A DNA stretch of 32,536 bases, taken from NCBI GenBank assembly GCA_031549605.1, contig JAVBPM010000088.1, positions 1-32,536 on the forward strand, given 5' to 3'. The stretch comes from WRAI01 sp031549605 (lineage in GTDB: Bacteria > Bacillota > Clostridia > Oscillospirales > UBA929). Below the pieces are notes generated by a model. That model saw only the letters and a program-made list of their open reading frames with translations. It was not told the DNA's origin and did not search any database. Shown here piece after piece: positions 1 to 6,375 of the stretch. Every line of letters starts with the position of its first letter. Within the stretch, counting starts at the first letter, position 1. Both the position numbers and the translations under genes were made by a program.

Positions 1-971
1 GCGTCGCGCAGCAGTTGGGCGCGGTAGGCGTCGCGCTGCATGGCGTTGAGTGGCTGTTGGGCTTGTTGGCTGAGTGTGGCGGGTCCGATTTGGGCCGTCA
101 GCGCGTCGAGCTGCTGGACGGTGCAGGGCGCCGGAAGCTGCTCCAGCAGTCCCATGCGCAGTAGTGACAGACCCGACAGTGCTTCGTCGAAGTTGAGCAG
201 CCGCGCGTTGGTCAGCTGGCCGTAGGCGCGGTAGACGCGGTCCTCCCACGGCAGGCGGGCATTGTGGTGCATGGCGGTACGCGTGGCCGCTTCCTTGTCC
301 ATCAAGCTGGCGGCGGTGTCGTGTAGGCGCAGCAGGATGTCCTGCTCGGAAAGGCCGAGCGAAACCTGATTGGACAGCTGGTAGTAGCCGCCCAGCGCCG
401 GACTGCCCTCGCCGTAAAAGCCGCGTACGGTAAGGCCCAGCTTGCTTACGGCCTCAATGGCAAAGCGCATTTGGCCGCTTTGGGTCAGCGCCGGCAGGTG
501 CAGCATGACCGAGGCGCGCATGGCGGTGCCGAGATTGGTGGGGCACGACGTCAAGTAACCCAGCTTGTCATCTGTGGCGAAGGGCAGCGCTTGACTCAGC
601 TGCCGTTCGGCGGTCTGGCAGGCGGCCAGTGCGTCGTCGAGGCGGTAGCCGTTAACCAGCGCCTGTATGCGCAGGTGATCCTCCTCGTTGACCATGACGC
701 TGAGACCGGCGGCTTTGTCATACAGCACGCCGTGGGCGCCCTGCACGCGGGCAAACTCGGGCGAAATCCAGTGCTGCTCGGCCAACGCGGACGCCTCGTT
801 TTGTGTGTTGGGCTCAATGGCCAGCGCGGTGTAGTTGTCGGGCAGCGCCGAGCAGACCTGTTGCCACAGCTGTTGGCGCTGCGCTTGGGTCATGCGGTTG
901 GGAAAGGGTACGGCGCTGCTGTTGCGCGCCAGCCGAACGCGGCTGGACACGGCGATGTCGTGGTTACTCAT
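1..971 (-). CDS. mcsB: Protein-arginine kinase McsB (C-terminus cut by window edge)
   Basis: ATP:guanido-phosphotransferase family kinase that phosphorylates arginines on misfolded proteins and on CtsR, marking them for ClpCP. The frame stays open from the ATG at 971 to base 1, giving 323 codons; McsB is usually about 350 aa, so only the last few dozen residues are missing. Visible family motifs are SSRVRLARN near the N-terminus, the VNEEDHLRIQ segment, and the SCPTNLGTAMRASV segment carrying the conserved active-site cysteine (C143 here). Its ATG overlaps the mcsA stop as ATGA, so it is translationally coupled to mcsA. In this gene order (ctsR-mcsA-mcsB) clpC normally follows; it would lie outside the window. 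Regulation is by the CtsR boxes upstream of ctsR. Confidence 0.95.
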   Translation of the reverse strand, partial: MSNHDIAVSSRVRLARNSSAVPFPNRMTQAQRQQLWQQVCSALPDNYTALAIEPNTQNEASALAEQHWISPEFARVQGAHGVLYDKAAGLSVMVNEEDHLRIQALVNGYRLDDALAACQTAERQLSQALPFATDDKLGYLTSCPTNLGTAMRASVMLHLPALTQSGQMRFAIEAVSKLGLTVRGFYGEGSPALGGYYQLSNQVSLGLSEQDILLRLHDTAASLMDKEAATRTAMHHNARLPWEDRVYRAYGQLTNARLLNFDEALSGLSLLRMGLLEQLPAPCTVQQLDALTAQIGPATLSQQAQQPLNAMQRDAYRAQLLRD

Positions 972-1423
972 CGCGCACCCTCGCTTTCCTTGAGCAGGTC
1001 GCGCAGGCGCGCCGCCTCCTCAAAGTTTTGCTGCTCGACAGCCTGCTGCATTTGCGCTTGCAGCTGTTGCCGCGTGGTCTGCGGCGGGGCCGGCAGCGTG
1101 GTGGTATGTTCGACTGTGCCGTGGATTTGCCTGATGTACGGCAGCAGCAGGTCGGCAAAGGTAGTGTAGCAGCGTGCGCAACCGACGCGGCCGGTGTCGC
1201 TGAGCTGCTGGGCCGTTTGGCCGCAAGCGGGACAGATTTTGATTTGCTGTGCCGACTGGGAAAAGCCGGCGATTTGCGTCAGCCATGCCGGCAGGTTGCC
1301 GAACGGCGCGAGGCCTTGCTGCCGTGCGCAGTCAGCGCAGAGGTGGTGCAGGCTCGACGTGCCGTTGACGGTGGTGGTCATTTGCACCGTGGCGGGGCTT
1401 TGGTGGCAGAATTGACAGAGCAT
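968..1423 (-). CDS. mcsA: McsA, zinc-binding activator of McsB
   Basis: Small adaptor that activates the McsB arginine kinase and takes part in CtsR control. The 151-aa protein shows four CxxC pairs (CQFC at 3-6, CADC near 29, CPAC near 64, CARC near 82), the expected two zinc-binding modules, and a C-terminal UVR (UvrB/UvrC-type) motif containing EQQNFEEAARLRDLLKE. An AGGAG ribosome binding site lies in the end of ctsR, and the start is only 5 nt after the ctsR stop. It overlaps mcsB by 4 nt. Length and architecture are normal for the family. Confidence 0.95.
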   Translation of the reverse strand: MLCQFCHQSPATVQMTTTVNGTSSLHHLCADCARQQGLAPFGNLPAWLTQIAGFSQSAQQIKICPACGQTAQQLSDTGRVGCARCYTTFADLLLPYIRQIHGTVEHTTTLPAPPQTTRQQLQAQMQQAVEQQNFEEAARLRDLLKESEGAR

Positions 1424-1428
1424 GGCGG

Positions 1429-1887
1429 TCAGCTCCTTTCGATGATGGTGAGCAGGACGTGCTTGAACAGATTGGCGCGCGTGATGTCGCGCAACGGCTG
1501 CGGCACAGGGCGGAGCGCGTTGTCTGAGGTGACGGCCAGCAGCAGTGATGCCTGTTCGCCGCTCAGCGCGTCGGCATGCAGCAGGTTGGCGGTAAAGGCG
1601 GCGGCACTGCGCGCGTCGATGTGCTGTCCGACGCTGTTTACCGCGTGCATGAGCAGGCTGCGCGTGCTGGCCTGTATGCGGGTGATGCGGATGTAACCGC
1701 CGCCGCCGCGTCGACTCTCGATGAGGTAGCCCTGCTCGGGCGCAAAGCGGGTGGAGATAACGTAGTTAATCTGGCTGGGCGCGCAGTGAAAGCGGCCGGC
1801 CAAGTCGCTGCGCTGCAGCTCGGCGACGCCGTCGGACTGTTGCAGCAGCTCGCGGATAAAGAGTGTGATTTCATCGCTTAGTGCCAT
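1429..1887 (-). CDS. ctsR: CtsR, class III heat-shock repressor
   Basis: Transcriptional repressor of clp and mcs genes, acting as a dimer on tandem heptamer operators and inactivated by heat and McsB. The 152-aa product begins MALSDEITLFIRELL, has the winged-helix core (LAGRFHCAPSQINYVISTRF) and the glycine-rich wing RGGGGYIRI around residues 60-68 that senses temperature in this family. ATG at 1887 is preceded by AGGAG at a suitable distance. First gene of ctsR-mcsA-mcsB. Two operator copies of its own type flank the promoter (1904-1920 and 1968-1984), so the operon is autoregulated. Confidence 0.96.
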   Translation of the reverse strand: MALSDEITLFIRELLQQSDGVAELQRSDLAGRFHCAPSQINYVISTRFAPEQGYLIESRRGGGGYIRITRIQASTRSLLMHAVNSVGQHIDARSAAAFTANLLHADALSGEQASLLLAVTSDNALRPVPQPLRDITRANLFKHVLLTIIERS

Positions 1888-1903
1888 GGGGTCAGCTCCT
1901 GTT

Positions 1904-1920
1904 CTTGACTTTGTTTGACT
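1904..1920 (-). promoter_or_regulatory. CtsR operator, proximal copy
   Basis: On the minus strand it reads AGTCAAA-CAA-AGTCAAG, matching the CtsR consensus RGTCAAA-NAN-RGTCAAA in all but the last base. It lies just downstream of the -10 (1932-1937), at or just after the transcription start of ctsR, where a bound repressor would block initiation. Confidence 0.9.
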
Positions 1921-1931
1921 ATTGTAATTTT

Positions 1932-1959
1932 AGTATAGCACTGTCGCAGGCCAATGCAA
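1932..1959 (-). promoter_or_regulatory. SigA-type promoter of ctsR-mcsA-mcsB
   Basis: On the minus strand: -35 TTGCAT (1959-1954), 16-nt spacer, -10 TATACT (1937-1932). It is bracketed by the two CtsR boxes, which supports it as the operon promoter. Confidence 0.8.
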
Positions 1960-1967
1960 GATTGAAA

Positions 1968-1984
1968 TTTGACTTTATTTGACC
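1968..1984 (-). promoter_or_regulatory. CtsR operator, distal copy
   Basis: On the minus strand it reads GGTCAAA-TAA-AGTCAAA, an exact match to RGTCAAA-NAN-RGTCAAA. It lies just upstream of the -35 hexamer of the ctsR promoter. Confidence 0.92.
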
Positions 1985-2003
1985 AATGGCGTTTGAGCCA
2001 TTG
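1984..2003 (-). terminator. Short hairpin after the 49-aa ORF (weak terminator candidate)
   Basis: Perfect 7-bp stem CAATGGC / GCCATTG with a 6-nt loop, between the minus-strand small ORF and the distal CtsR box. No clear U tract follows on the minus strand, so termination is uncertain; it abuts the operator by one base. Confidence 0.35.
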
Positions 2004-2026
2004 AAATAGCTCCGCCTTGCGCATGC

Positions 2027-2176
2027 TTACTCACTTTTTCGCTCGATTTCTTCAATTTTGTCCGGCTTGACGGTTTCGTGGCGGTTGTGTGGTGTTGAGT
2101 GCGGGATAAACTCAAGCGACGGCGTGATGTCGAGGGCAAATTCGGCGTCGGTGCGGCGTTTGTTGTGCTTGTTCAT
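2027..2176 (-). CDS. Small hypothetical protein (49 aa)
   Basis: Unrecognised short reading frame. The ATG at 2176 has a good ribosome binding site (AGAGGT, 7 nt upstream), which is why this start is preferred over the in-frame upstream ATG at 2446, which would run antisense through spoVAC. The product begins MNKHNKRRTDAEF and ends in a charged tail (KPDKIEEIERKSE); it has no cysteine, no signal peptide and no hydrophobic segment, and looks like a small soluble or disordered protein. A TACAAT -10-like element lies at 2215-2210 without a convincing -35. It sits between ctsR (same strand) and spoVAC (divergent). A sporulation link from the neighbour is only a guess. Confidence 0.5.
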   Translation of the reverse strand: MNKHNKRRTDAEFALDITPSLEFIPHSTPHNRHETVKPDKIEEIERKSE

Positions 2177-2281
2177 GTGGCGACCTCTTTTCCTGTTTGT
2201 TGTAAAAAGATTGTAACCGCCGGTCGTGGCATTCATACGCGGCGCCTTGTCGGGGCAATCTATCGGCGGGAGTGATGGCTT

Positions 2282-2719
2282 TTGAAAATGAGCAACAGCG
2301 AGTATCTCGCCTATCTGAAACGTAAGGATCCTAAAAGCCCGATAGTCAAGGACACGGTGCTGGCCTTTGTGGTGGGCGGCGCGATTTGTTTGGTGGGGCA
2401 GGTGTTGGTGGGCTTGTTTCGCAACGCCGATTTGTCCGACGACCATGCCAAAATGGCGGTGTCGATGGTGCTGGTGCTTGCCAGCGCGGTGCTAACGGCG
2501 CTGGGCTGGTATGACCGGCTGGCCAAGCACGCGGGCGCCGGCACGCTGGTGCCGATTACCGGCTTTGCCAACGCCGTGGTAGCGCCGGCCATGGAGTTTA
2601 AGAGCGAGGGGTTGGTGCTGGGCATGAGTGCGCGGCTGTTTATTGTTGCGGGGCCGGTCATTGTCTACGGCGTGTCGGCGTCGGTGCTTTACGGCGTGGC
2701 GCTGCTGCTGTTTGCCTGA
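2282..2719 (+). CDS. spoVAC: Stage V sporulation protein AC (SpoVAC)
   Basis: Membrane component of the SpoVA channel that moves Ca-dipicolinate into the forespore and releases it at germination. The 145-aa product aligns over its length with SpoVAC as I remember it: a VVGGAICLVGQ segment (residues 30-40) in the first membrane helix, then HAGAGTLVPITGFAN (83-97), EFKSEGLVLG and a C-terminal AGPVIVYG helix; about four hydrophobic segments are visible. The EFKSEGLVLG motif separates it from SpoVAEb. The start is TTG at 2282, chosen because GGGAG at 2268-2272 is 9 nt upstream; ATG at 2288 is the alternative. Oddity: spoVAD and spoVAEb, its usual partners, are not adjacent; a separately promoted DUF362 gene follows. 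Confidence 0.85.
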   Translation: MKMSNSEYLAYLKRKDPKSPIVKDTVLAFVVGGAICLVGQVLVGLFRNADLSDDHAKMAVSMVLVLASAVLTALGWYDRLAKHAGAGTLVPITGFANAVVAPAMEFKSEGLVLGMSARLFIVAGPVIVYGVSASVLYGVALLLFA

Positions 2720-2720
2720 C

Positions 2721-2749
2721 TTTACAACAAATGCAACGCGTGGTACACT
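2721..2749 (+). promoter_or_regulatory. SigA-type promoter of the DUF362 ferredoxin gene
   Basis: TTTACA (2721-2726), 17-nt spacer, TACACT (2744-2749), starting right after the spoVAC stop. It gives the next gene transcription independent of spoVAC. Confidence 0.75.
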
Positions 2750-2769
2750 GACGGCAGGGAGTGAGTGCT

Positions 2770-3870
2770 ATGTCGAAGGTGTATTTCACCGATTTTAACA
2801 CCAAGCCGGGCCTGAATATTCTGGACAAGCTGAGCAAGCTGCTGAAGCACGCCGGGTTGGGGCAGATGTCGCTGGATAAGAAGTTTGCGGCGTTGAAAAT
2901 CCATCTGGGTGAGCCGGGTAATCTGGGCTGTCTGCGACCCATTTACGCCGCGGCCATTGCGCGCGAAGTGGCGGCGCTGGGCGGGATACCCTTCTTGACC
3001 GACGCCTGCACGCTGTATGTCGGGCGGCGCTCCAACGCCGTCGACCATTTGCAGGCGGCGGCGGAAAACGGCTTTACCGCCATGACCTGCGGTTGCCCGG
3101 TGCTGATTGCCGACGGGCTGAAGGGCACGGGCCAGCGTGTTGTGCCGGTGGACGGCAAGCACTGCAAGCAGGCCTATATCGGCGAGCTGATTGCCGACGC
3201 CGATGTCATTGTCAGCGTCACGCACTTTAAGGGGCATGGCGACTGCGGCTTTGGCGGCGCGCTGAAGAACATCGGCATGGGCAGCGGCAGCCGTGCCGGT
3301 AAGCTGGACATGCACTCGACGGCCAAGCCGCGCTTTATTACCAAGCGCTGCGTGGGCTGTGGGCTGTGCATTCGCAACTGTGCCTTTGCCGCCATCACGC
3401 GCGACGCCGACAAGAAGGCGGTGATGGACGACGCCAAGTGCAGCGGCTGCGGCCAGTGCATTGCCATGTGTCAGTACGAAGCGGTGCAGCCGGTCTGGGA
3501 TTGCAGCGGCGAGGTGCTGGGCGAAAAGATTGCCGAGTACACCAAGGCTGTGCTGGACGGCAAGCAGCATTTCCATATCAGCTTCTTGAACAACATCTCG
3601 CCCAATTGCGACTGCTTTGGGCACAATGAGGTGCCGATTGTGCCCGATATCGGCATTCTGGCGTCGTTTGACCCGGTGGCCATTGACCGCGCCGCCGTCG
3701 ATTTGGTCAACAGCGCACCGATGCTGCCCGGCTCGCTGCTGGCGGAAAAGGCCTATGAGCAGGGCGACAAGTTTACCCACATCCATCCGCAGACCGACTG
3801 GCGCGCCTGTCTGGCGCACGGCGAGTCGCTGGGGTTGGGTGAGAACGCGTACGAGCTGATTAAACTTTAA
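2770..3870 (+). CDS. DUF362 domain protein with two [4Fe-4S] ferredoxin motifs
   Basis: Predicted iron-sulfur protein of 366 aa; the reaction of the DUF362 family is not established. An N-terminal DUF362 region (residues about 1-185, with KIHLGEPGN and VTHFKGHGDCGFGGALKN) is followed by two classical CxxCxxCxxxC clusters: C194-C197-C200-C204 and C224-C227-C230-C234. The DUF362 fold then resumes (NISPNCDCFGHN, DPVAIDRAAVDLVN), so the ferredoxin domain is inserted rather than terminal. No signal peptide or membrane helix is seen, so it is probably cytosolic. ATG at 2770 is preferred over GTG at 2761 because GGGAG at 2757-2761 is 8 nt upstream of the ATG. It has its own SigA promoter and a strong terminator, so it is probably monocistronic. 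A role in electron transfer is inference. Confidence 0.88.
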   Translation: MSKVYFTDFNTKPGLNILDKLSKLLKHAGLGQMSLDKKFAALKIHLGEPGNLGCLRPIYAAAIAREVAALGGIPFLTDACTLYVGRRSNAVDHLQAAAENGFTAMTCGCPVLIADGLKGTGQRVVPVDGKHCKQAYIGELIADADVIVSVTHFKGHGDCGFGGALKNIGMGSGSRAGKLDMHSTAKPRFITKRCVGCGLCIRNCAFAAITRDADKKAVMDDAKCSGCGQCIAMCQYEAVQPVWDCSGEVLGEKIAEYTKAVLDGKQHFHISFLNNISPNCDCFGHNEVPIVPDIGILASFDPVAIDRAAVDLVNSAPMLPGSLLAEKAYEQGDKFTHIHPQTDWRACLAHGESLGLGENAYELIKL

Positions 3871-3883
3871 CCACATGTTCTAA

Positions 3884-3938
3884 CACCCCCTGCCTGTCCA
3901 TATACATAGGACAGGCAGGGGGTGCTTCTTTTGTTTGC
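3884..3938 (+). terminator. Strong intrinsic terminator after the DUF362 gene
   Basis: A perfect 16-bp stem (3884-3899 with 3909-3924), nearly all G-C, and a 9-nt loop, followed by CTTCTTTTGTTT. The right arm ends in AGGGGGTG, which is also the only Shine-Dalgarno-like sequence for the next open frame, so the hairpin may also hide that site. Confidence 0.85.
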
Positions 3939-4770
3939 TGTGGTTAAATTTCAGACGGCGCCGGAGGCGCGGTGGCATGAACGGGCGCGGGCTTGGCTGC
4001 GGCGTGATTCGGGCGTGACGGTGCAGACGGTGACATTGTGGGGTCTCAAGGCGCTGCAGGTTACCATTACCTTTACCTGTCGGCAAAAAGCGGCTATGCG
4101 CGCCGAGCAGGTGGGGTTGGCGCTGGAGCACATTGCCGACAATCAGGTCGAGCAGGTGCTGCTGCCCGACGGCTGTCCGTATACCGATTTGCTGGAGCTG
4201 TACGGGCTGCGGCAGCCCGACCCCAAGGCGCTGTTGCCGGTCATGGCCGTGCCGCTGGTGGAGTACATAGCCAAAGAGCGCGGCATGGCGCTGGGCGACC
4301 AGATGGTGACGCTGGTGACGCCGCACATGAAGGTCGATGCCATGGCGGCGGCGCACGCGCTGTGCCGTCGCTGCAAAGCGCTGGCGCTCTATGGTGGGCA
4401 TGATACGCGCGCCGCGGCGGGCAGTCTGCGCCGCTACTACGGCATCAGCGTGCTGGAGCAGCCGGCGCCGGTGCTGGCTGCCGACAGCGGCTTTTATCTG
4501 CTGTTTGACAAGCCGGCGGCGTTGCAGCCGTTGCTGATGAAGCGCGACAGCGTCATTGTGGCGGTCGGGCAGGGGTGGGAGCTGCCGCAGACCGGGCCGG
4601 TGCTGTGCGTCGACGGTGCGCACTTTGAGCCGCGCAGCGGCGCGCCGGCGCAGCTGGTGCCGGGCGTGGACGGTCAGCGCGTGCTGGCGTTGCTGGCGCA
4701 GTGCGGCGTCTACAACGCCAATGATTTGCGCGTTAGCTACGTCACGGGGCAGGGTCGCAAAATGTGGTAA
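3931..4770 (+). CDS. Hypothetical protein (about 279 aa)
   Basis: Not recognised. The frame is open to the TAA at 4770 with the window's usual G/C-ending codon bias, so it is a real gene. The start is uncertain: GTG 3922 lies inside the preceding terminator stem, TTG 3931 is 6-7 nt after AGGGGGTG, and GTG 3940 gives MVKFQTAPEARWHER; TTG 3931 is listed for its spacing. The protein looks globular and soluble, with alternating helix-strand stretches (MVTLVTPHMKVDAMAAAHALCRR, KALALYGGH) suggesting an alpha/beta fold, and no signal peptide or membrane segment. It lies between a terminator and the SOS-controlled dinB promoter; no promoter for it was evident, so it may depend on read-through. No function is proposed. 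Confidence 0.7.
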   Translation: MFAVVKFQTAPEARWHERARAWLRRDSGVTVQTVTLWGLKALQVTITFTCRQKAAMRAEQVGLALEHIADNQVEQVLLPDGCPYTDLLELYGLRQPDPKALLPVMAVPLVEYIAKERGMALGDQMVTLVTPHMKVDAMAAAHALCRRCKALALYGGHDTRAAAGSLRRYYGISVLEQPAPVLAADSGFYLLFDKPAALQPLLMKRDSVIVAVGQGWELPQTGPVLCVDGAHFEPRSGAPAQLVPGVDGQRVLALLAQCGVYNANDLRVSYVTGQGRKMW

Positions 4771-4780
4771 ACATAGGGGC

Positions 4781-4809
4781 TTGACAAAAGAGAACAAATG
4801 TTTTAGACT
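4781..4809 (+). promoter_or_regulatory. SigA-type promoter of dinB
   Basis: Consensus -35 TTGACA (4781-4786), 17-nt spacer, -10 TAGACT (4804-4809). An SOS box fills the 3' part of the spacer. Confidence 0.88.
4792..4803 (+). promoter_or_regulatory. LexA (SOS) box 1 of dinB
   Basis: GAAC-AAAT-GTTT matches the Firmicutes LexA/DinR site GAAC-N4-GTTY. It sits in the promoter spacer, so a bound repressor would block RNA polymerase. Confidence 0.85.
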
Positions 4810-4816
4810 ATGGTAA

Positions 4817-4828
4817 GAACACATGTTT
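4817..4828 (+). promoter_or_regulatory. LexA (SOS) box 2 of dinB
   Basis: GAAC-ACAT-GTTT, a second GAAC-N4-GTTY site covering the expected transcription start, 25 nt (centre to centre) downstream of box 1. It includes an in-frame ATG (4823) that is therefore unlikely to be the start codon. Confidence 0.85.
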
Positions 4829-4840
4829 GGTGGTGTGGTA

Positions 4841-6136
4841 ATGGCCAAGACGATTTTGCATGCCGATATGAATGCCTTTTATGCCAGCGTTGAGCTGTTG
4901 ACGCGGCCCGAGCTGCGCGACAAGCCGGTGGTAGTGGGCGGCGACCCCGAGAAACGACACGGCATTGTGCTGGCGAAAAACGATTTGGCTAAGGCACACG
5001 GCATCAAAACGGCCATGACGCTGTTTCAGGCGTGTCAGCGTTGCCCAGGGCTGCAAATTCTGCGGCCGCACAGTGAGAAGTATCAGCATTACTCGCAGCT
5101 GGCGCGCGAGATTTACAACCAGTACACCGATACGGTCGAGCCGTTTGGGCTGGACGAGGCGTGGCTGGACGTGGGTGGCAGCGCGCGGTTGTTTGGCGAC
5201 GGACGCAAGATTGCCAACGATATCCGCGAGCGGGTGCGGCGTGAACTGGGATTGACGCTGTCGATTGGTGTCAGCTTTAGCAAGGTATTTGCCAAGTTGG
5301 GTTCGGACATGAAGAAGCCGGACGCCACAACGGTTATCAGCGAGGGCAACTACCGTGAACTGGCGTGGCCGCTGCCGGTTAATGACCTGCTGTTTGTCGG
5401 GCCGGCGACGACGCGCAAGCTGCACCAGCACGCCATTTACACCATTGGCGATTTGGCGCAAACCGACGTGCGGCTGCTGCGCGGTTGGCTGGGGGCCGCC
5501 GGCTCGGCGATTTACCATTTTGCCAACGGCTACGACAGCGACGCCGCGTTTACCGATATGTTTGGGCACGGCGATGAGGCGTCGGTTAAGAGCATTGGCA
5601 ACTCGACGACGACACCGCGCGACTTGGTGTGTGAGCAGGACGTGGCGCTGACGGCGTGGGTGCTGGCTGAGAGCGTGGCCGAGCGGCTGCGCAAGCAGCG
5701 GCTGATGTGCCGCACGGTGCAGGTGTCAATGCGGGAAAATGATATGAACGGACGTGAGCGGCAGTGCAAGCTGGCGCTGCCGACACAGCTGGCGCGAGAG
5801 CTGTTTGACGCGGCGATGGCGCTCTACCGTTCCGAGCAGCCGACCAGACCGCTGCGCAACTTCGGGATACGGGCGACCGATTTGGTGTCGGACGCCGGCA
5901 CCGACCAGCTGTCGCTGTTTGTTGACGAGCAGCAACGGCAGAAGCGCATGGTGCTGGAGCGCACGATGGACAGCATACGCGACCGGTACGGGCACTTTGC
6001 CGTCACGCGCGGCAGTCTGATGACCGACCGGCAGCTGACCGGCTTTGACCCGCAGCGGCACAACACAAACCCCTGTATGCGCAACAACGCCGATATGCGC
6101 GAGGTCTTTGACGGCACGGCCAGCCTGCTGCATTGA
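4841..6136 (+). CDS. dinB: DNA polymerase IV (DinB), Y-family translesion polymerase
   Basis: Error-prone polymerase that copies past damaged bases. The 431-aa product has the Y-family core: HADMNAFYASVE with metal ligand D9, the DEAWLDV motif with catalytic D105-E106, SIGVSFSKVFAKLGSDMKKPD for the palm, a helix-hairpin-helix region (PVNDLLFVGPATTRKL) and a little-finger domain. QLSLF at 356-360 is a canonical beta-clamp binding motif. ATG 4841 is preferred over ATG 4823, which lies inside LexA box 2 and about 7 nt from the expected transcript start; MAKTILHADMNAF fits the family N-terminus, though the ribosome binding site (GGTGGTG) is weak. Transcription is SOS-controlled by two LexA boxes. 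Its 3' region holds copy A of the window's structured repeat. Confidence 0.95.
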   Translation: MAKTILHADMNAFYASVELLTRPELRDKPVVVGGDPEKRHGIVLAKNDLAKAHGIKTAMTLFQACQRCPGLQILRPHSEKYQHYSQLAREIYNQYTDTVEPFGLDEAWLDVGGSARLFGDGRKIANDIRERVRRELGLTLSIGVSFSKVFAKLGSDMKKPDATTVISEGNYRELAWPLPVNDLLFVGPATTRKLHQHAIYTIGDLAQTDVRLLRGWLGAAGSAIYHFANGYDSDAAFTDMFGHGDEASVKSIGNSTTTPRDLVCEQDVALTAWVLAESVAERLRKQRLMCRTVQVSMRENDMNGRERQCKLALPTQLARELFDAAMALYRSEQPTRPLRNFGIRATDLVSDAGTDQLSLFVDEQQRQKRMVLERTMDSIRDRYGHFAVTRGSLMTDRQLTGFDPQRHNTNPCMRNNADMREVFDGTASLLH

Positions 6137-6144
6137 TAGAAAAC

Positions 6145-6165
6145 CCCCGGCAGAGCCGGGGCTTC
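6145..6165. terminator. GC-rich hairpin, first copy (left of repeat A)
   Basis: CCCCGGC-AGA-GCCGGGG hairpin just after dinB. On the minus strand it is followed by a T-rich run (TTTTCTAT), so it may terminate transcripts from the convergent DUF4288 gene. The same 17-nt core recurs at 6378-6394. Confidence 0.6.
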
Positions 6166-6198
6166 AGCGTGTCAATCAACTTGTTTTTTGACACGCTG
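6165..6198 (+). repeat. Inverted repeat at the border of repeat copy A
   Basis: Perfect 11-bp arms: CAGCGTGTCAA (6165-6175) and TTGACACGCTG (6188-6198), with a 12-nt loop. The right arm runs into repeat copy A; the corresponding arm pair is not present next to copy B, where the ldh stop codon lies. Confidence 0.7.
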
Positions 6199-6373
6199 AC
6201 AGACTGACAAAGAAGTGCGCAGGCAAAGAAACGCTGTCCGTCGGCGTACGATGGTATGCTAGGACAGCGTTTCTGTAGCAAGTAAAACCATTGCGGCAGA
6301 TCAAAACGCAGTCATACGCTGCCGTTTCTCTCGTTTCTGACACCGGTTTTACGGTGCGCGTTTTTTGACAGTC
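6189..6373 (+). repeat. Structured intergenic repeat, copy A (3' of dinB)
   Basis: About 185 nt shared, in reverse orientation on the map, with 14144-14366. Positions 6194-6289 differ from 14268-14363 at only 4 of 96 positions. The core hairpin has perfect 12-bp arms (GAAACGCTGTCC 6228-6239 with GGACAGCGTTTC 6262-6273) and an inner stem. A longer-range pair GTAAAACC (6282-6289) / GGTTTTAC (6345-6352) encloses a CGGCAG/CTGCCG stem (6294-6299/6319-6324). It lies between the dinB stop and the terminator at 6376-6402, in the sense orientation of dinB. It could be a structured RNA in the 3' UTR or a MITE/REP-like element; no transposase is present. Confidence 0.85.
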
Positions 6374-6375
6374 TA

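Noticed and set aside
2722..3876. 384-aa open frame on the minus strand opposite the DUF362 gene
   Set aside because: Shadow frame due to strong G/C third-position bias. The plus-strand product has complete ferredoxin motifs; the minus product has no recognisable domain.
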